64,000 nucleotides of DNA from Rhizopus sp. PT2906. Lineage: Eukaryota; Mucoromycota; Mucoromycetes; Mucorales; Rhizopodaceae. The stretch covers positions 31,186 to 95,185 of the forward strand of contig JAMYHX010000118.1 in the NCBI GenBank assembly GCA_025529335.1, in the 5' to 3' direction. The position numbers and the translations under genes are program-made. The notes beneath the pieces were generated by a model. That model saw only the letters and a program-made list of their open reading frames with translations, was not told the origin of the DNA and ran no database searches. Each line of letters starts with the position of its first letter. Position 1 is the stretch's first letter. Positions 22,339 through 33,229 of the stretch are shown one piece after another.

Positions 22339-25300
22339 ATGAATACATTATATGAGAATAACGATAACTTGGCTGAAGAGTGTGAGGATCCTCACTGTCA
22401 CGGATGTCAAAAGGCGATTGAAGAAGGTTCAGTGGTTCAGTTTGGTGATGGCATTTGGCACTTTGAATGGTAATAGATCAACTAAACCCTTTTTTTTTTT
22501 TTTTGTTTTCTCGTCTTAACCTCGTCTTACACAGTTTCCGTTGTGCAAAGTGTCATAAACTAGTTGAATGTTACAGTAACCTGCTACTCTTACGAGACGG
22601 AAGTCCTATTTGTGAAGAGTGCTCTTATAGTTGTCATGCTTGTGGAAAGACAATAAAAGATGAAGCTATCATGACAGGTGTGTTATTATTGTTGTTATTA
22701 AGTACATATATATATTTAATCTTTATTTAGGCGACGAAGCTTATCATGCAAATTGTTTTCGATGTATTCAATGTAGTAAGAAGATTGAGGATCTTGTCTT
22801 TACACAGACCAGCAAAGTAAGATATAAGAGTAGTTAATATGGTATTTACTTTCCAATCTAGGGCATTTATTGTACTAAATGTCATGAAGCCAGAAAACTA
22901 CTTCGCCTCAAGAAACGTGATGAAAGGAATAATAATGTAATATCCATTAATAATGTTGCTTCAATGTTTTAATCCTATTTTAAAAATAGAAGAAATCAGG
23001 GGAAGATACTAAACGTCCGATCCTACCCAATTTCCGCTCTTCATCCACCACTTCTATCGTCAATGCTTATGCAGAAGATTATCTAAAAGATCCTATTATA
23101 GGTATTTATTATGTTTATTTATTTATATACATTTCTAAACAACAAATAGATTCACGGGATATTACAGAACTAAATGATATGCTGGACCAGAGAAATAGTG
23201 AGGAGACCCAGCGTAACACGGTTGAACCAAACACATGTTCACTAGAGATCGATTCATGTGATGCCATGGAATTAAAGAAGGAATTGATAGAGACAAGAAA
23301 GAAATTGAAGGAGGTAGAAGGCAAATTCAATAAGATCAAGGTGAGGGATAAATACACATTAAAAGGGATAATCAATAACAGTAGAAAAAAAAAAAAGACC
23401 ATTAGTAGAAAAGCCCTAGATGAATTCCACATTGTGAAAGAAGGCTATGCGGCCGAGGTCACTGCTCGAAAAGAAGCAGATAGGCTAATTGTTCGTCTAA
23501 AGAGCGAGATTGTGTTTTATCAGCAAGCCTCCATCTTTAGTGGCCCTGATTTTATGCAGTTTACAAAAGAAGAAATAGAAGAGTTGAATCAAGCTCGTGG
23601 AGATTTGGAACAGATTTGCTTTGACCTGCGAGAAGAAAGAGATAACCTCATGCGAGACCTTGAAAGACATTCGGAAAACATTGAAAAACTTCTTGCTAGT
23701 CAAAAGCCACAAGAGTTACATTGGGAACGATTACAGCATGCCTATCAACAGCAAATGGATTCGATGCAAAAGGATATGGCTCTTATCAAGAACAACTATA
23801 CCAAGTTAATCAAGGCAAGAGAGGACATTATCTCCGACATGATTCTTCTCAACACAAAGAATGCTGAATTAACTCAAATGAATAACGATCTCTCTCGCAA
23901 GGTAATTGAGCGTGAACAAGAAGCCAAGGCGGTCATTGCGGGCACAAGTTTTCTAGCCGTACCTGAAGAGAACACTAAACCAGATAAAAGTAAAAAGGAG
24001 GGCAAGCACAGACGAAACCTGTCGACAGGCTCAATCGGCATTGTCCATTCCAATTCAATGCCAGATATCAAAGTAACCACAACGACCGCCGATACTTCTA
24101 CCGCGACTGTGACACCGAAAGTGGCTCAGAGGGACAGCTTCAATGGCTCAGCAGCTCCGAAGTTATTTAAATTTAGAAGAAATAAGAGTACTTTGGGAAA
24201 ATCGTCCTCAAAGTCAAGTAAAGGTGAAGAAAAGCTTATCTCGATTCCTTATGATACCACCCACAACACAAGGTCTCTCGAGCAGGTCTCGGAACCTTTT
24301 GTAAAAAGAGAAATAGAAAATAACAAGAGCAGGCATCATTTTATCGCAAGCAAGTTTTTGCGACCCACCAAATGCGAAGTCTGTGGTGAAAAAATGTGGC
24401 GAGTGACTGAATTGAAATGCTCAGGTACACAAAAAAAAAGAAACTGTTGGGGGGCTGTGATTCATATTTCCTAATAGAATGTAACGTTACCTGTCATTCC
24501 AAATGCATGTATAGTGTTCCACAGAATTGCAGTAGAAAAAGTAGCTTGGAATCTAACGGTCATGATGATACGCGCCATATGTTTGGTAATGATCTTGTCA
24601 AGCAAATACAAGCAGAGAAAAGTAAAATACCCCTTGTGGTCGAAAAATGTATTGAATCTGTCGAAGCACGAGGCATGGATTATGAAGGCATCTACCGAAA
24701 GTCAGGCGGTGTGGGTCAGATGAGACAAATTCAGCTTGCTTTTGAGAGAGGTGAGGTGCCTAATCTGATTGATGAGGAGAAATGGAACGATATATGTGCA
24801 GTGACAAGCGTACTGAAACAGTACTTTCGTGAACTCCCTAATCCGCTCTTTACATATGAACTCCATCCCAAGTATATGGATGCTATGAGTAAGATAACCA
24901 TCGTATGTGTGTCACATCTTTACCCTAACATTATGTAGCCATTTCTAATAGCGCAGAACAGCTGCAGACGATGACTCAATTGATTCAGATGCTTCCTATT
25001 GAAAACTTTAATACCTTAAAGTACTTGATGGAACACTTGCACAGGTACAAACGATACAACCATGATTACCTTTTTGTATTGATGAAATGAAATAGAGTAC
25101 AATTAAGACAAAAAGAAAACTTGATGACGTCCAAGAATCTTGCTGTCATCTTTGGACCTACTTTACTTCGACACAAGGATGAGAATAGGGATCTTTTGGA
25201 GATGAGCTACAAGATTGGAGTCATTGAATTTATACTCAATAATGTTGATAAACTGTTTGTAATCGAAACCTTGGGTGGAAAGAACAATACGGAGAATCGT

Positions 25301-25420
25301 AAAGTTCATTTGCCACCTGTTAACAAAGGGGAAGATTTGAGCACTGTTCTTGCGAATTACAACAATGATCTCACAGCTCTTCCTGCTGTACCTCCAAGAG
25401 AGAATGCAAACTATATATAG
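22339..25420 (+). CDS. LIM-C1-RhoGAP protein (Rga/Lrg-type Rho GTPase-activating protein)
   Basis: A large signalling protein that should switch off Rho/Cdc42-type GTPases in polarity control. The N-terminus holds two LIM zinc fingers (first: CHGCQKAIEEGSVVQF ... CFRCAKCHKLVE; second: CHACGKTIKDEAIM ... CFRCIQCSKKIED). A coiled-coil stretch (23179-23880) and a Ser/Thr-rich linker follow. Then comes a C1-type zinc finger (HHFIASKFLRPTKCEVCGEKMW ... CHSKCMYSVPQNC) and a RhoGAP domain with the arginine finger in GIYRKSGG and VTSVLKQYFRELPNPL. It ends NLAVIFGPTLLR plus a short tail. Start 22339 follows a purine run. At least eight introns split the zinc fingers and the GAP domain. The reading frame around 23341-23415 stays open, so a possible GTGAGG..TTAG intron there is not required. 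Confidence 0.92.
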
Positions 25421-25450
25421 CACATATCACACTTTTATATATAAATGAAT

Positions 25451-25535
25451 GTACACTTTACGCTTTATTCTCACACTAACAACAAAAAGTGAAATAATAA
25501 AAGAGAGCTCATCAGAAGCAAGGGAATGATTAATC
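25451..25535 (+). repeat. Dispersed repeat, copy R1
   Basis: By eye, this segment aligns with 27476-27552 (+) and 47736-47835 (-). The shared order is 'cactttattc', 'cacactaa', 'aaaaagtgaaataataaaag', 'agagctcatcagaag'. It begins about 30 bp after the RhoGAP stop codon, so it may lie in the transcript's 3' end. Type (MITE fragment, solo-LTR piece, or other) is unknown. Confidence 0.6.
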
Positions 25536-25769
25536 CTTCAGTTGTTACATAAAAATTTACATTAAAAGAGGGGTTTATAAGAAAGAGAGGTTAGCGGTTC
25601 TGCCATCCTCAACCAGAGGTTTAGCTATGTCCAATCAGCAGCTTTTTAAAATCTAAATGACGGTTTTGCAAACTCTGAAGTTGCGTTTTATTATTGTTTT
25701 TCATTCGAAAAGTTTAATAAATTGTTTGAAAAAAGCCCTTATTTTATTAAAAGCGCAGTGTTATTATTA

Positions 25770-26193
25770 TTATCCTGGGCCAACTTTTGGAATGTCATGA
25801 TGTTCACTAAGTTTCTCTAGTTTCTGGTTAAATTCAGACACACGATCTTTATGTGATTTCGTTGCAGCCTTTGATACTCTTTCCATTTGCTAAAAAGATG
25901 TCAATACAACTGTGTATAAAAACTGATTAAATAAATATTTACCCTTTTGCGTTGAATCTCTTCAAATTTAAGTTCTGCCTCAGTCTTTTCTACTTCTTGA
26001 AAAACCTCTGTTGAACTTTCACGCAGTGCTCGTTCGAGTTTTTCTTTATCAGATTTGCTTTTCTTCTTCTTTTTTCTATGTCATCTCTTTAACAAAAAGT
26101 TCATTCATAGTCTCGTACTACTTACTTTACAGAAGAGGAGCCGCCTCCTTTGAATTTTAGCGATCCCTTCTTTACTTCGTCATAGGCTGACAT
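25770..26193 (-). CDS. FAM32A-like splicing-associated protein
   Basis: A small basic protein of about 100 residues homologous to human FAM32A, which is known as an exon-ligation factor in the spliceosome C* complex. Start 26193: MSAYDEVKKGSLKFKGGGSS, then a Lys-rich block, then the conserved C-terminal region ATKSHKDRVSEFNQKLEKLS and the ending HHDIPKVGPG. The three exons are about 26139-26193, 25948-26084 and 25770-25890. Both introns are short GT-AG and in phase. It is too broken by introns to appear as a single ORF. It is divergent from the ELP5 gene with only 134 bp between start codons. The name is inferred from the C-terminal signature. Confidence 0.85.
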
Positions 26194-26327
26194 TGACAGA
26201 AGAGAAAAGGAATAAAGTTCTCTAATGTTCTCTCTTGTTCGCTTTCTACTATTTTTCAAAGTCACAACAGACACAAGTCATTTAAAGTCCGTTACAGGCC
26301 TAGTGTGCAAAAACATCACTCTTTTTC
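26194..26327. promoter_or_regulatory. Compact bidirectional promoter, FAM32A / ELP5
   Basis: Two housekeeping genes diverge from start codons 134 bp apart, so a shared promoter is expected. The sequence is pyrimidine-rich on the plus strand (ttctctcttgttcgctttc). No specific factor site is claimed. Confidence 0.5.
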
Positions 26328-27408
26328 ATGAATACACTCTGTCTGGAGCAAATACTAAAGAACAAATCGTCGTCATTCATTTTAATTAATGATACCGTTC
26401 GTCTATCGTCCTTACCTATCCTTGTAAACATTGGTAAACGCGCACTTGGAGATAATAAATCACTTGTTGTCCTCTTGACAGAGACTTCGCCCAAGACATG
26501 GAAGAAACAGTTTGGCGAAACGGACGACATGTACATTATTGACTGCTATACTGATCCATACGGTTGGGACAACACAACAGACAGTGATTGCTCCCTTCTC
26601 GTGAATGACATTACCGATATTGAAAACTCCATTCTACTTCCACTCATCAAAAAAGTAACCAAGTCAGCACAGTGCACGATCCTTGTTGATTCCTTAGTAC
26701 CATTGTTTATGATTTCACAGTTTAAAACTTATCAACTTGTAAAGACATTAGAAACATTGACGACAGGTTTGATATATTGTAATTTTTTTTTTTTAGTTGC
26801 TTACCATAATACTACACGTAGACACAACACATTTGGCAATTGGACATCATTCAGACATCAAACTACCCACATTATCTGGCATTAGCATTCAAGAGTCCAT
26901 CAACAGATTAGCCACAGCGATCATTCGATTGGAAGCTCTTAAAGAGCGTACACACTTTGACACACAGGTAGCATTAACGGGATTCACACCTCAGGATACA
27001 TTTTCTTATTTGACAACCACATCCAATGCTCTCAGCAAAGGAGGACTTGCACATATTGAATGGCGAAAGAAGAGTGGTAAAGTAACTTTTGAAACAAATG
27101 GATTTATTGTCAAAAATGGAGTTCTTCAAGTTGTCTCAGCGAGTCAACTGACAGGCGTGAGTGCTACAGAACAGAAGTCTGAGGATATGGAAATAGACAA
27201 GCAACCAGATCCAACAGCGAACTTGTCATTTAATTTGTCTCTAACAGATGAGCAAAGAAGAGCAAAAGAAAGCTTAGTCCTGCCTTTTATGAAAGCACAA
27301 CAATTAGAAGTAGAAGAACAAAAGAAACAAGAGAGTGTTATTTACTATGATCCTGATGCTGCTGATGACTTTGATGATGAAGATCCAGATGATGATTTAG
27401 ATATTTAA
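26328..27408 (+). CDS. ELP5: Elongator complex subunit 5 (Elp5/Iki1)
   Basis: A RecA-like subunit of the Elp4-5-6 ring of Elongator, needed for wobble-uridine modification of tRNAs. The N-terminal half is a degenerate RecA fold (SSFILINDTVRLSSLPIL, VVLLTETSP, CTILVDSLVPLF). The C-terminus has the family hallmark NLSFNLSLTDEQRRAKESLV followed by IYYDPDAADDFDDEDP and DLDI. One intron, about 26767-26820, joins ETLTT to DTTHLAIGHHSDIK; a closer AG at the T-run would put the sequence out of frame, so the downstream acceptor at cacgtag is chosen. Elp5 lacks Walker motifs in general, and none is seen here. Product about 342 residues. Confidence 0.88.
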
Positions 27409-27475
27409 ATAAAAGATATGCGGCGGTGTTTTGACAACAAAAAGTCTTCCTATTTTAGGTGTCAATCACCATGCT

Positions 27476-27552
27476 CATGCACTTTATTCAGAAATTATGC
27501 GCACACTAATAGAAAAATGATAAAAGAGAGCCCATCAAAAGTAAAATAAATG
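27476..27552 (+). repeat. Dispersed repeat, copy R2
   Basis: Second copy of the family described at 25451-25535, same orientation. It begins about 70 bp downstream of the ELP5 stop codon. 'atgcactttattca' is shared exactly with the copy at 47736-47835. Flanking similarity to R1 continues weakly to about 27660 ('cattaaaagaag', 'tgccgtcgtcaac'). Confidence 0.6.
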
Positions 27553-27721
27553 TTTAGTATTTCATCAACCTATAAATACTTGCATTAAAAGAAGTAGATA
27601 AACATTTTAAATATCTTACAGAAAGCATATTACAGTGTGCCGTCGTCAACTGGCCCGGAAAAGCAAAGAAAAAGGAGCAAGCAGAGAGGAGAATAAGAAA
27701 GAAAGAGAGAGAGAGAGAGAG

Positions 27722-27872
27722 AGCAGCCAAAGGAACAGAAGGGGTTGAAGGAGTGAATAGGGCCAAAGTTTGGTAAGAACCAAACTACCCCCAGCCAATA
27801 CCGGTGCTGGTTCGATTATGATCTATAATACTACATATCAGTTTCTTACAAAGTAAAGAATATAACGCACAT
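27722..27872 (-). repeat. Dispersed repeat, partner of 40283-40428 (inverted)
   Basis: The reverse complement of this segment matches 40283-40428 at roughly 85-90% identity by eye. It runs from 'atattctttac.ttgtaagaaactga' through 'accggt.ttggctgggg' to 'ccctattcactccttcaacc'. In the other copy this sequence contains the C-terminus of a minus-strand ORF ending NRRG-stop, and the same ending is visible here. Confidence 0.75.
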
Positions 27873-28093
27873 TATATACCAAGTCTCTATCTTCATTTTG
27901 TTATAAAGTGTAGATCACGCTATACTCTGTATTATTGCATGTTATCTTTTTAATAATAAAGAAAGCATTGATAACCAGTGTAATTGATCTTGTATTGCGT
28001 ACCAATAATTTCGGAAAAAACGTGTATATTTATTGCTGAAATAAAAAAAAGGGGGGCAAGGAATCTCTTTCTTTCATTTGATGAATATTTTTC

Positions 28094-30442
28094 ATGGAAG
28101 CAAAAGTTACTAGACATACTTCAACTAATCTCGAAGAAATAAATGAAAAGATCGCAAAGTTACTAAAGGATCCTGCAGAGGCTATTGACAATGTTTCTAT
28201 TGATGTCGATTCTATGAGTTTAACAGAATTAAAAGCCTTTGCTGAACGAGGTAGATCATGAAAAGAAAAAGAAAAAACTAGTTTTAAAACATAAAATAGG
28301 TGGTCTAGGTGCTTGTGTGTCAAAGGTGGATGTTTTAGCCAACACGCCAGACGATTTGATGTACCTGCAAGGTTAATTTTATATCTTTTTTTTAGACATA
28401 ATATAAACATGAACTATAGGTGAACGTATTGTTGTGCTGAAACATATAGAGGATGATATTTATATGGTAAGAAGCAAGAAAAAAAATAAAGAGAGAAAAG
28501 TCTTTTGAGAAAATTTACCAATACAAGAAACTCTAGGGATATTGTGAAGGAGTCATTGGCAATTTTAATGCAGAAAACGTGCATTTTGTAGAATTGGATC
28601 CTCGCGTATTAGAGTCACTGGACGCAGACCTTGATTTTACGGATCATTCACAGTATAGATACTCTGCAAGTAGTCACGGAACAGAAGATATAGAAATGAT
28701 AAGAAACAGACAAGAGCACTTTATACGGGATTCTGTTCATTCTTATTCATCCACCTCCGATCGATATACCTCTCCAGTACCCTCATCTAGGCATCATTGG
28801 GTTAGTAAGCCTAGTTTTGAAAGCATAGGCACAGCTTCAACAACCTCAAGCAATAACCTGAAAGCATCACATATATCTTACCAATCATACACTTATTCTG
28901 AAGAAAACACTAGTAGTGGATCATATTGCTTGTTACTTGTTTTGATATCTTACTAGATCTTTTCTTTTTATAGATCATGAAGATCCTTTTGATACCTCTG
29001 CACTCAACGTTGATTACTCAGATGAAGAAAACTCAGAGTTGTACAGCCCCACACCATCTACACCCAACGTAACAGTTCCCAAGACAAATAAACAGACGGT
29101 ATCTGATGCTGCAAGTAAACCAGCATCTAGCTCACCACTCGAGAATACACGAGTAGACGAATATGGATTTGTCATCAAACCAGACCGCCCTTCCTTTAGG
29201 TATATACTATGAGTTTGTCTTTATCAGCACTAACTTGTTTTTTCTAGAACCAATATGACAGCCAAGGCTATGAAAGAGTACAGAGAAAATGAACTGAAAT
29301 GGCTAACGATTGTGAATAAACTTGATGCTGGAACAGTGAAAAAGGATGTAAAAATGAAAAAATTAGTAAGAGGCGGCATACCAGCATCTGTAAGAGCCAA
29401 GGTCTGGCAGTTTCTTGCTGGTAGTGATGACTATAGAAAGCCTCATCAATTTCAAAATCTGCTGGATAGACCTAGGATCGCCATTTATGATGTGATCGAA
29501 CGAGATATAGAACGCTGCTATCCAGATCATATACAATTCATGGAAAAGGACGGTCAAGGGCAACAAAATCTCCGCAGTGTATTAAAAGCATACGCTCAAT
29601 ATAATCCTGACCTAGAATATTGTCAAGGAATGGGTCGCTTAGCTGGACTTATGCTGATGCAAATGACGGTGGAGGTAAGACAAGAGCTTGGCGAAAGAGT
29701 TACAGGATAATTGATATATTATAGGAATCATTCTGGCTATTAGTTACCACCATTGACAGATATATGAATGGATATTTTACGCCTACGCTCTCTCAATTAA
29801 GAATTGACGCATATATCATTGGGCAGCTACTAAAAGATCATAATCCAAAGCTTGCACAGCACCTAGAGAACAATGATGTTTTACCCATCATGTATATCGC
29901 ACAATGGTTTTTGACAGCATTTACCATGACTCTTCCTTGGGAATCTGTCCTGAGGGTTTGGGATGCATTTTATTTTGAAGGTAAACAGTTATCAATACAT
30001 TCTCAAGTATATAAACCATCTTTGGTATGTTAGGCATCAAAGTGTTTTATCGTGTAAGTTTAGCCATTATGGACATTTGTAAAGGTAAAACAATAGAACT
30101 TGGTTTCCAAAACATGGCATATTCATGACTTGAATAGATCATTTATTACACTCTTGTCCAACCAATTCAGAGCTTCTTGGCTTTTTGTTACATATCCCTC
30201 ATGAATATCTTGAACCAAACACACTATTAGACACAGCTTTTCGTATCAATTTATCGAAAACGGACATAAAGCGATACGCTAAAAAGGCAGGAACTGAAGA
30301 CTCAACAGTAACTGGTTTACCATTTGAACACGGCATAAAAAACCTTCAAGTCGGTAGTAATGGACATAGTCTAGGGTTCAAAGGGTTCAGTGGAAAGATT
30401 GCAAAAAAGACTTCCAATAAGAATATGCATGATGTAAATTAA
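28094..30442 (+). CDS. SH3-TBC domain Rab GTPase-activating protein
   Basis: A RabGAP likely acting in membrane traffic. The N-terminal about 80 residues are followed by an SH3 domain (CVSKVDVLANTPDDL, ERIVVLKHIEDDIY, GYCEGVIGNFNAENVHFVEL). A long Ser/Thr-rich linker with DEYGFVIK follows. The TBC domain shows RGGIPASVRAKVWQFLAG, the arginine-finger motif ERDIERCYPDH (IxxDxxR type), and the glutamine-finger motif DLEYCQGMGRLAG. It continues with ESFWLLVTTIDRYMNGYF and FYRVSLAIMDICK. The start at 28094 gives MEAKVTRHTSTNLEEIN. About nine introns are spliced in phase. SH3 plus TBC in one chain is known in fungal RabGAPs; the Rab partner is unknown. Confidence 0.9.
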
Positions 30443-30544
30443 TGGTTCTTCTTCATATATATACCTTTTAATAGAAAATATTCGTGTGCAATAATTTAGC
30501 CAGCTTTCTCTCTCTTTCTAATAATACCACAATAAACTTAATAT

Positions 30545-30935
30545 TCAGACAAAGGCTTTTAAGGTTTTAAACGATGCTAGTTTGTCTATCAAGATATCTA
30601 TATCCCAGTAGACTTCAGAGTGTCTAATCCAATCAAGGCAGTCTTCTGTAGTGACAGTTTCATAAGCGGTCATAATTTTGGGTGTTAAAGTATTTAAAGA
30701 GGAAGTGGATTTCTTTTAATCTTTGACCAGCACTCCTCAATAAGTTTAAGAAAAAAAAAGATTATGGAGGCATAAACAAAGGTTTATAACCTCTACGACA
30801 TACTGGTAACGATGAATTCTGCAATTGTCCATAACAATATCAAAGTCATGCTTGTTGGGCTTGTTCAGGACATCCATCACAATTCGAATAAAATTTACAA
30901 CATGATATGTAGTTGTACCTTTATTTGGTTTTTCT
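30545..30935 (-). pseudogene. Relic of Tc1/IS630-type DDE transposase (C-terminal half)
   Basis: Reading the minus strand from 30935 gives KGTTTYHVVNFIRIVMDVLN, then HDFDIVMDNCRIHR, which is the second catalytic Asp region of DDE_3 transposases (canonical 'xxMDNxxIHR'). After a broken stretch comes NLIEECWSKIKRNPLP, equivalent to the family's 'LNPIEqfWs.lK' glutamate region. Then LTPKIMTAYETVTTEDCLDW and a stop at 30545. The part around 30750-30790 is scrambled and contains an A-run and stop codons, so the gene is dead. It is located immediately 5' of the Fanzor-like relic on the opposite strand. Confidence 0.75.
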
Positions 30936-31219
30936 TTTTAACACTGTCAATCTTGGCCTACAATAATTTATTCGTTATATATAAGTGACTGCAAAATCAA
31001 GGTAAAGAATACCAATAGAATGCTGTCTTGATCTCTTTTTCTTTACTCTTATTATACTCCCTCATGCCTCGTATACCTATTTACCCTGAAGTGGAGCAAT
31101 TCATTGCTCTAAAAAAAACACACAAAGATAGAAAATATTCAACCCAATGATAACACGGAAGCCTTACGTGCCCAAAATTTAAAAAGAACTAGTAAAAAGA
31201 AACACTTGATGTATTTTTA

Positions 31220-32483
31220 ATGTCTCACAAGCTAATTTGCATAAAAGTACCAAGAGAAAAGATGCTTCTGATGTATTAAAAGCAAGAAAGGACGTAAAGA
31301 GAAGACGCTAGACAGCTACCTACGAAGCATCATCCTCTACAAGTAGAATAATCTGTAGTTCTTACCAAGAGGAGGGATACAAATCTGCAAGAAGTCGCGC
31401 CTGTAGGAATTACAGCCTGAAACTAAAGGAGCTTCTTCAAATCAAACTTGGCTTAAATTATCAAAGGTATACTGTTTCCATTCCTTTTGCAAGCTTCAGT
31501 AAAGACCCCCCCAAAAAAAGCCAAATCCTTGGAGAAGATCAAAGCAATATCAGGTTTTATCAGGGAAGTGATATTGAAAGCACAGCTGTTTGTGAATTAC
31601 TATATTTGAAACATCCAAACAAGTTGACCAATGACTTTTTTGAGCAAAACTTTTGGTATACCATTTCCAGAATTGTTCGTGCTGGTCCAGATAAAATCAA
31701 GTCCATTCTAAAGGACTATCGAAACAGACGAAAGGAAAGGCCGAATGAAGAAAATTTGGACGTTGATCAACTCACAAATTCATTCGTTTATCTGTCCTCC
31801 ACTACCACAAATGTAACTTGAAGAGAATGGGCTAAGGAACTACGGACAATCTCTGTCAAAATTCGAAGGTCTGCAGTTGTCCAAGAGGAACACACGCCTC
31901 CTATCCCACAATACGAAAGGTATATACTCTTTTTTTTTTTTTTTTAGTATAATCTAAGCATTATTCGTATCTTACAGAAGGAAGAACAAAAACCGTTTTG
32001 AAGAAGGCGACTGCAAAAAAATGCCTATAGTTATCTTTGGTGACGGTCTAAGAAATAAAGACCATATTAAGTTTAAAGGTCTTCGACATGGTTTTTCCAA
32101 CAAAATTTATAGACAATTAAAGCACAGAGAGGGGACTTGGAGAGCTGTTTCCTTTCAATATCAATGAATCCAAAATCTCCAAGGTTAGTATTACAATGAT
32201 CATAGAACATACATTCTAAACAGTATCTCTATAGACCTGCAACTCTTGCTTAAATCAAAACCTACAGAATCTGAAGTGTGGAAGAGATGAGGATGTCAGA
32301 AAGATCCATCAAGTATTGAAGTGCAACACTTGCAATATTTTTTGGAATCGCGATATAATGGCCACCAAGAACATGCTTTTCATTGCCCGTTCTATCTGGA
32401 ATGGTCATGGTCGACCTAATGTCTTCACAAGACAACGTCCAAAAAAACTAATATTATCTGAATTTAAAGTACGAATGCTGTAA
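31220..32483 (+). pseudogene. Fanzor/TnpB-like RNA-guided nuclease relic A
   Basis: A decayed gene whose C-terminal half has the TnpB/Fanzor layout. VIFGDGLRNKDHIKFKGLRH and KIYRQLKHR are followed, after a frameshift near 32135-32140, by the segment GELFPFNINESKISK. A GT-AG intron (about 32185-32235) comes next. Then comes a zinc ribbon (TCNSC and KCNTCNIF) and the RuvC-III aspartate motif FWNRDIMATKNML, ending at 32483. Upstream, one frame runs open from 31312 to 31920 except for a TGA at 31818, with a TAG at 31309. An intron with a long T-run lies at about 31920-31978. No convincing RuvC-I aspartate was found, so the middle may be deleted. It is clearly inactive as read. Family assignment rests on the 'zinc ribbon + NRD' signature. 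Confidence 0.65.
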
Positions 32484-32686
32484 GCAGATGGAAATCGCCA
32501 GAAAAAAATAAACAAGCAATGGTCGTCTATTGGCTGCAAGAGTTTATCCGTACTACGAGTTGACGCGTCATATTATTTACCGTATGTGGATGGATGTGTG
32601 TGTAACAGGTAGTGCATAAAAGAAATGCCAGGCTTTTTTTTTTTTTTTTTTTTTTTTTCATACTATTCAAAATTAAAAAATATATT

Positions 32687-33229
32687 ATGGGTGCCCTCAT
32701 TGTTCCTTCTGAATATGGCTATGTAAGTTGTAAATGAAAAGCTAAGAAAAAGAGTCTCTGACAGATGTCAAAAAGGTCCTTGGTGTCGCTGCCTTCAGTG
32801 CACTTCATCTCATGTTTTTGGGCGCTAAAGTTGGCAAGGCTCGTAGAGCTGCCAAGGTTCCTTATCCTTATGGTAAGTTCAAGATATATTGTACATGACG
32901 AGTCAATTAAATTGTATGCAGCATATGCCGAAAAGAGTGAAGCTGAAAAGGATCCTCTCAAGAACATTTTTAACTGTGCTCAACGAGCACACCAAAACAC
33001 ACTTGAAGTATTTCCTGTCTATAGCACTTTGTTATTGATCGGTGGTCTTAAGTATCCCGAAATTTCTGCTGCTGCAGGTCTTGTTCACTGCTTGGGTCGC
33101 CAAGTCTATGCTTCTGGTTACTCGACAGGTAACCCTGACAAGCGCACGCGTGGTGCTTTTGGTTACCTTGGTCTTATCACTCTCCTTGGTACCTCTTCCC
33201 TCACAATTTACCATCTTTTGATGGATTAA
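32687..33229 (+). CDS. Microsomal glutathione S-transferase 3 (MAPEG family)
   Basis: A small MAPEG-family membrane enzyme (glutathione transferase/peroxidase activity at the ER or outer mitochondrial membrane). Landmarks are SEYGY at the start, VGKARRAAKVPYPY, the hallmark FNCAQRAHQNTLEVFPVY, and the segment GRQVYASGYSTGNPDKRTRG with GYLGLITLLG. The start at 32687 (MGALIVPSEYGY) follows a 24-nt T-run. Two introns: for the first, the acceptor must be aaaaag before GTCCTTGG, because the earlier cag acceptor shifts the frame. The second is about 32874-32921. Product about 145 residues, typical for MGST3. Confidence 0.92.

Noticed and set aside
22467..22730. ORF near 22467 as a separate small zinc-finger gene
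   Set aside because: It is LIM-domain exons and intron read-through of the larger RhoGAP gene.
27808..27822. 'ctggttcgattatg' resembling a tRNA T-loop
   Set aside because: No acceptor stem, anticodon arm or D-arm can be formed around it; it belongs to the dispersed repeat.
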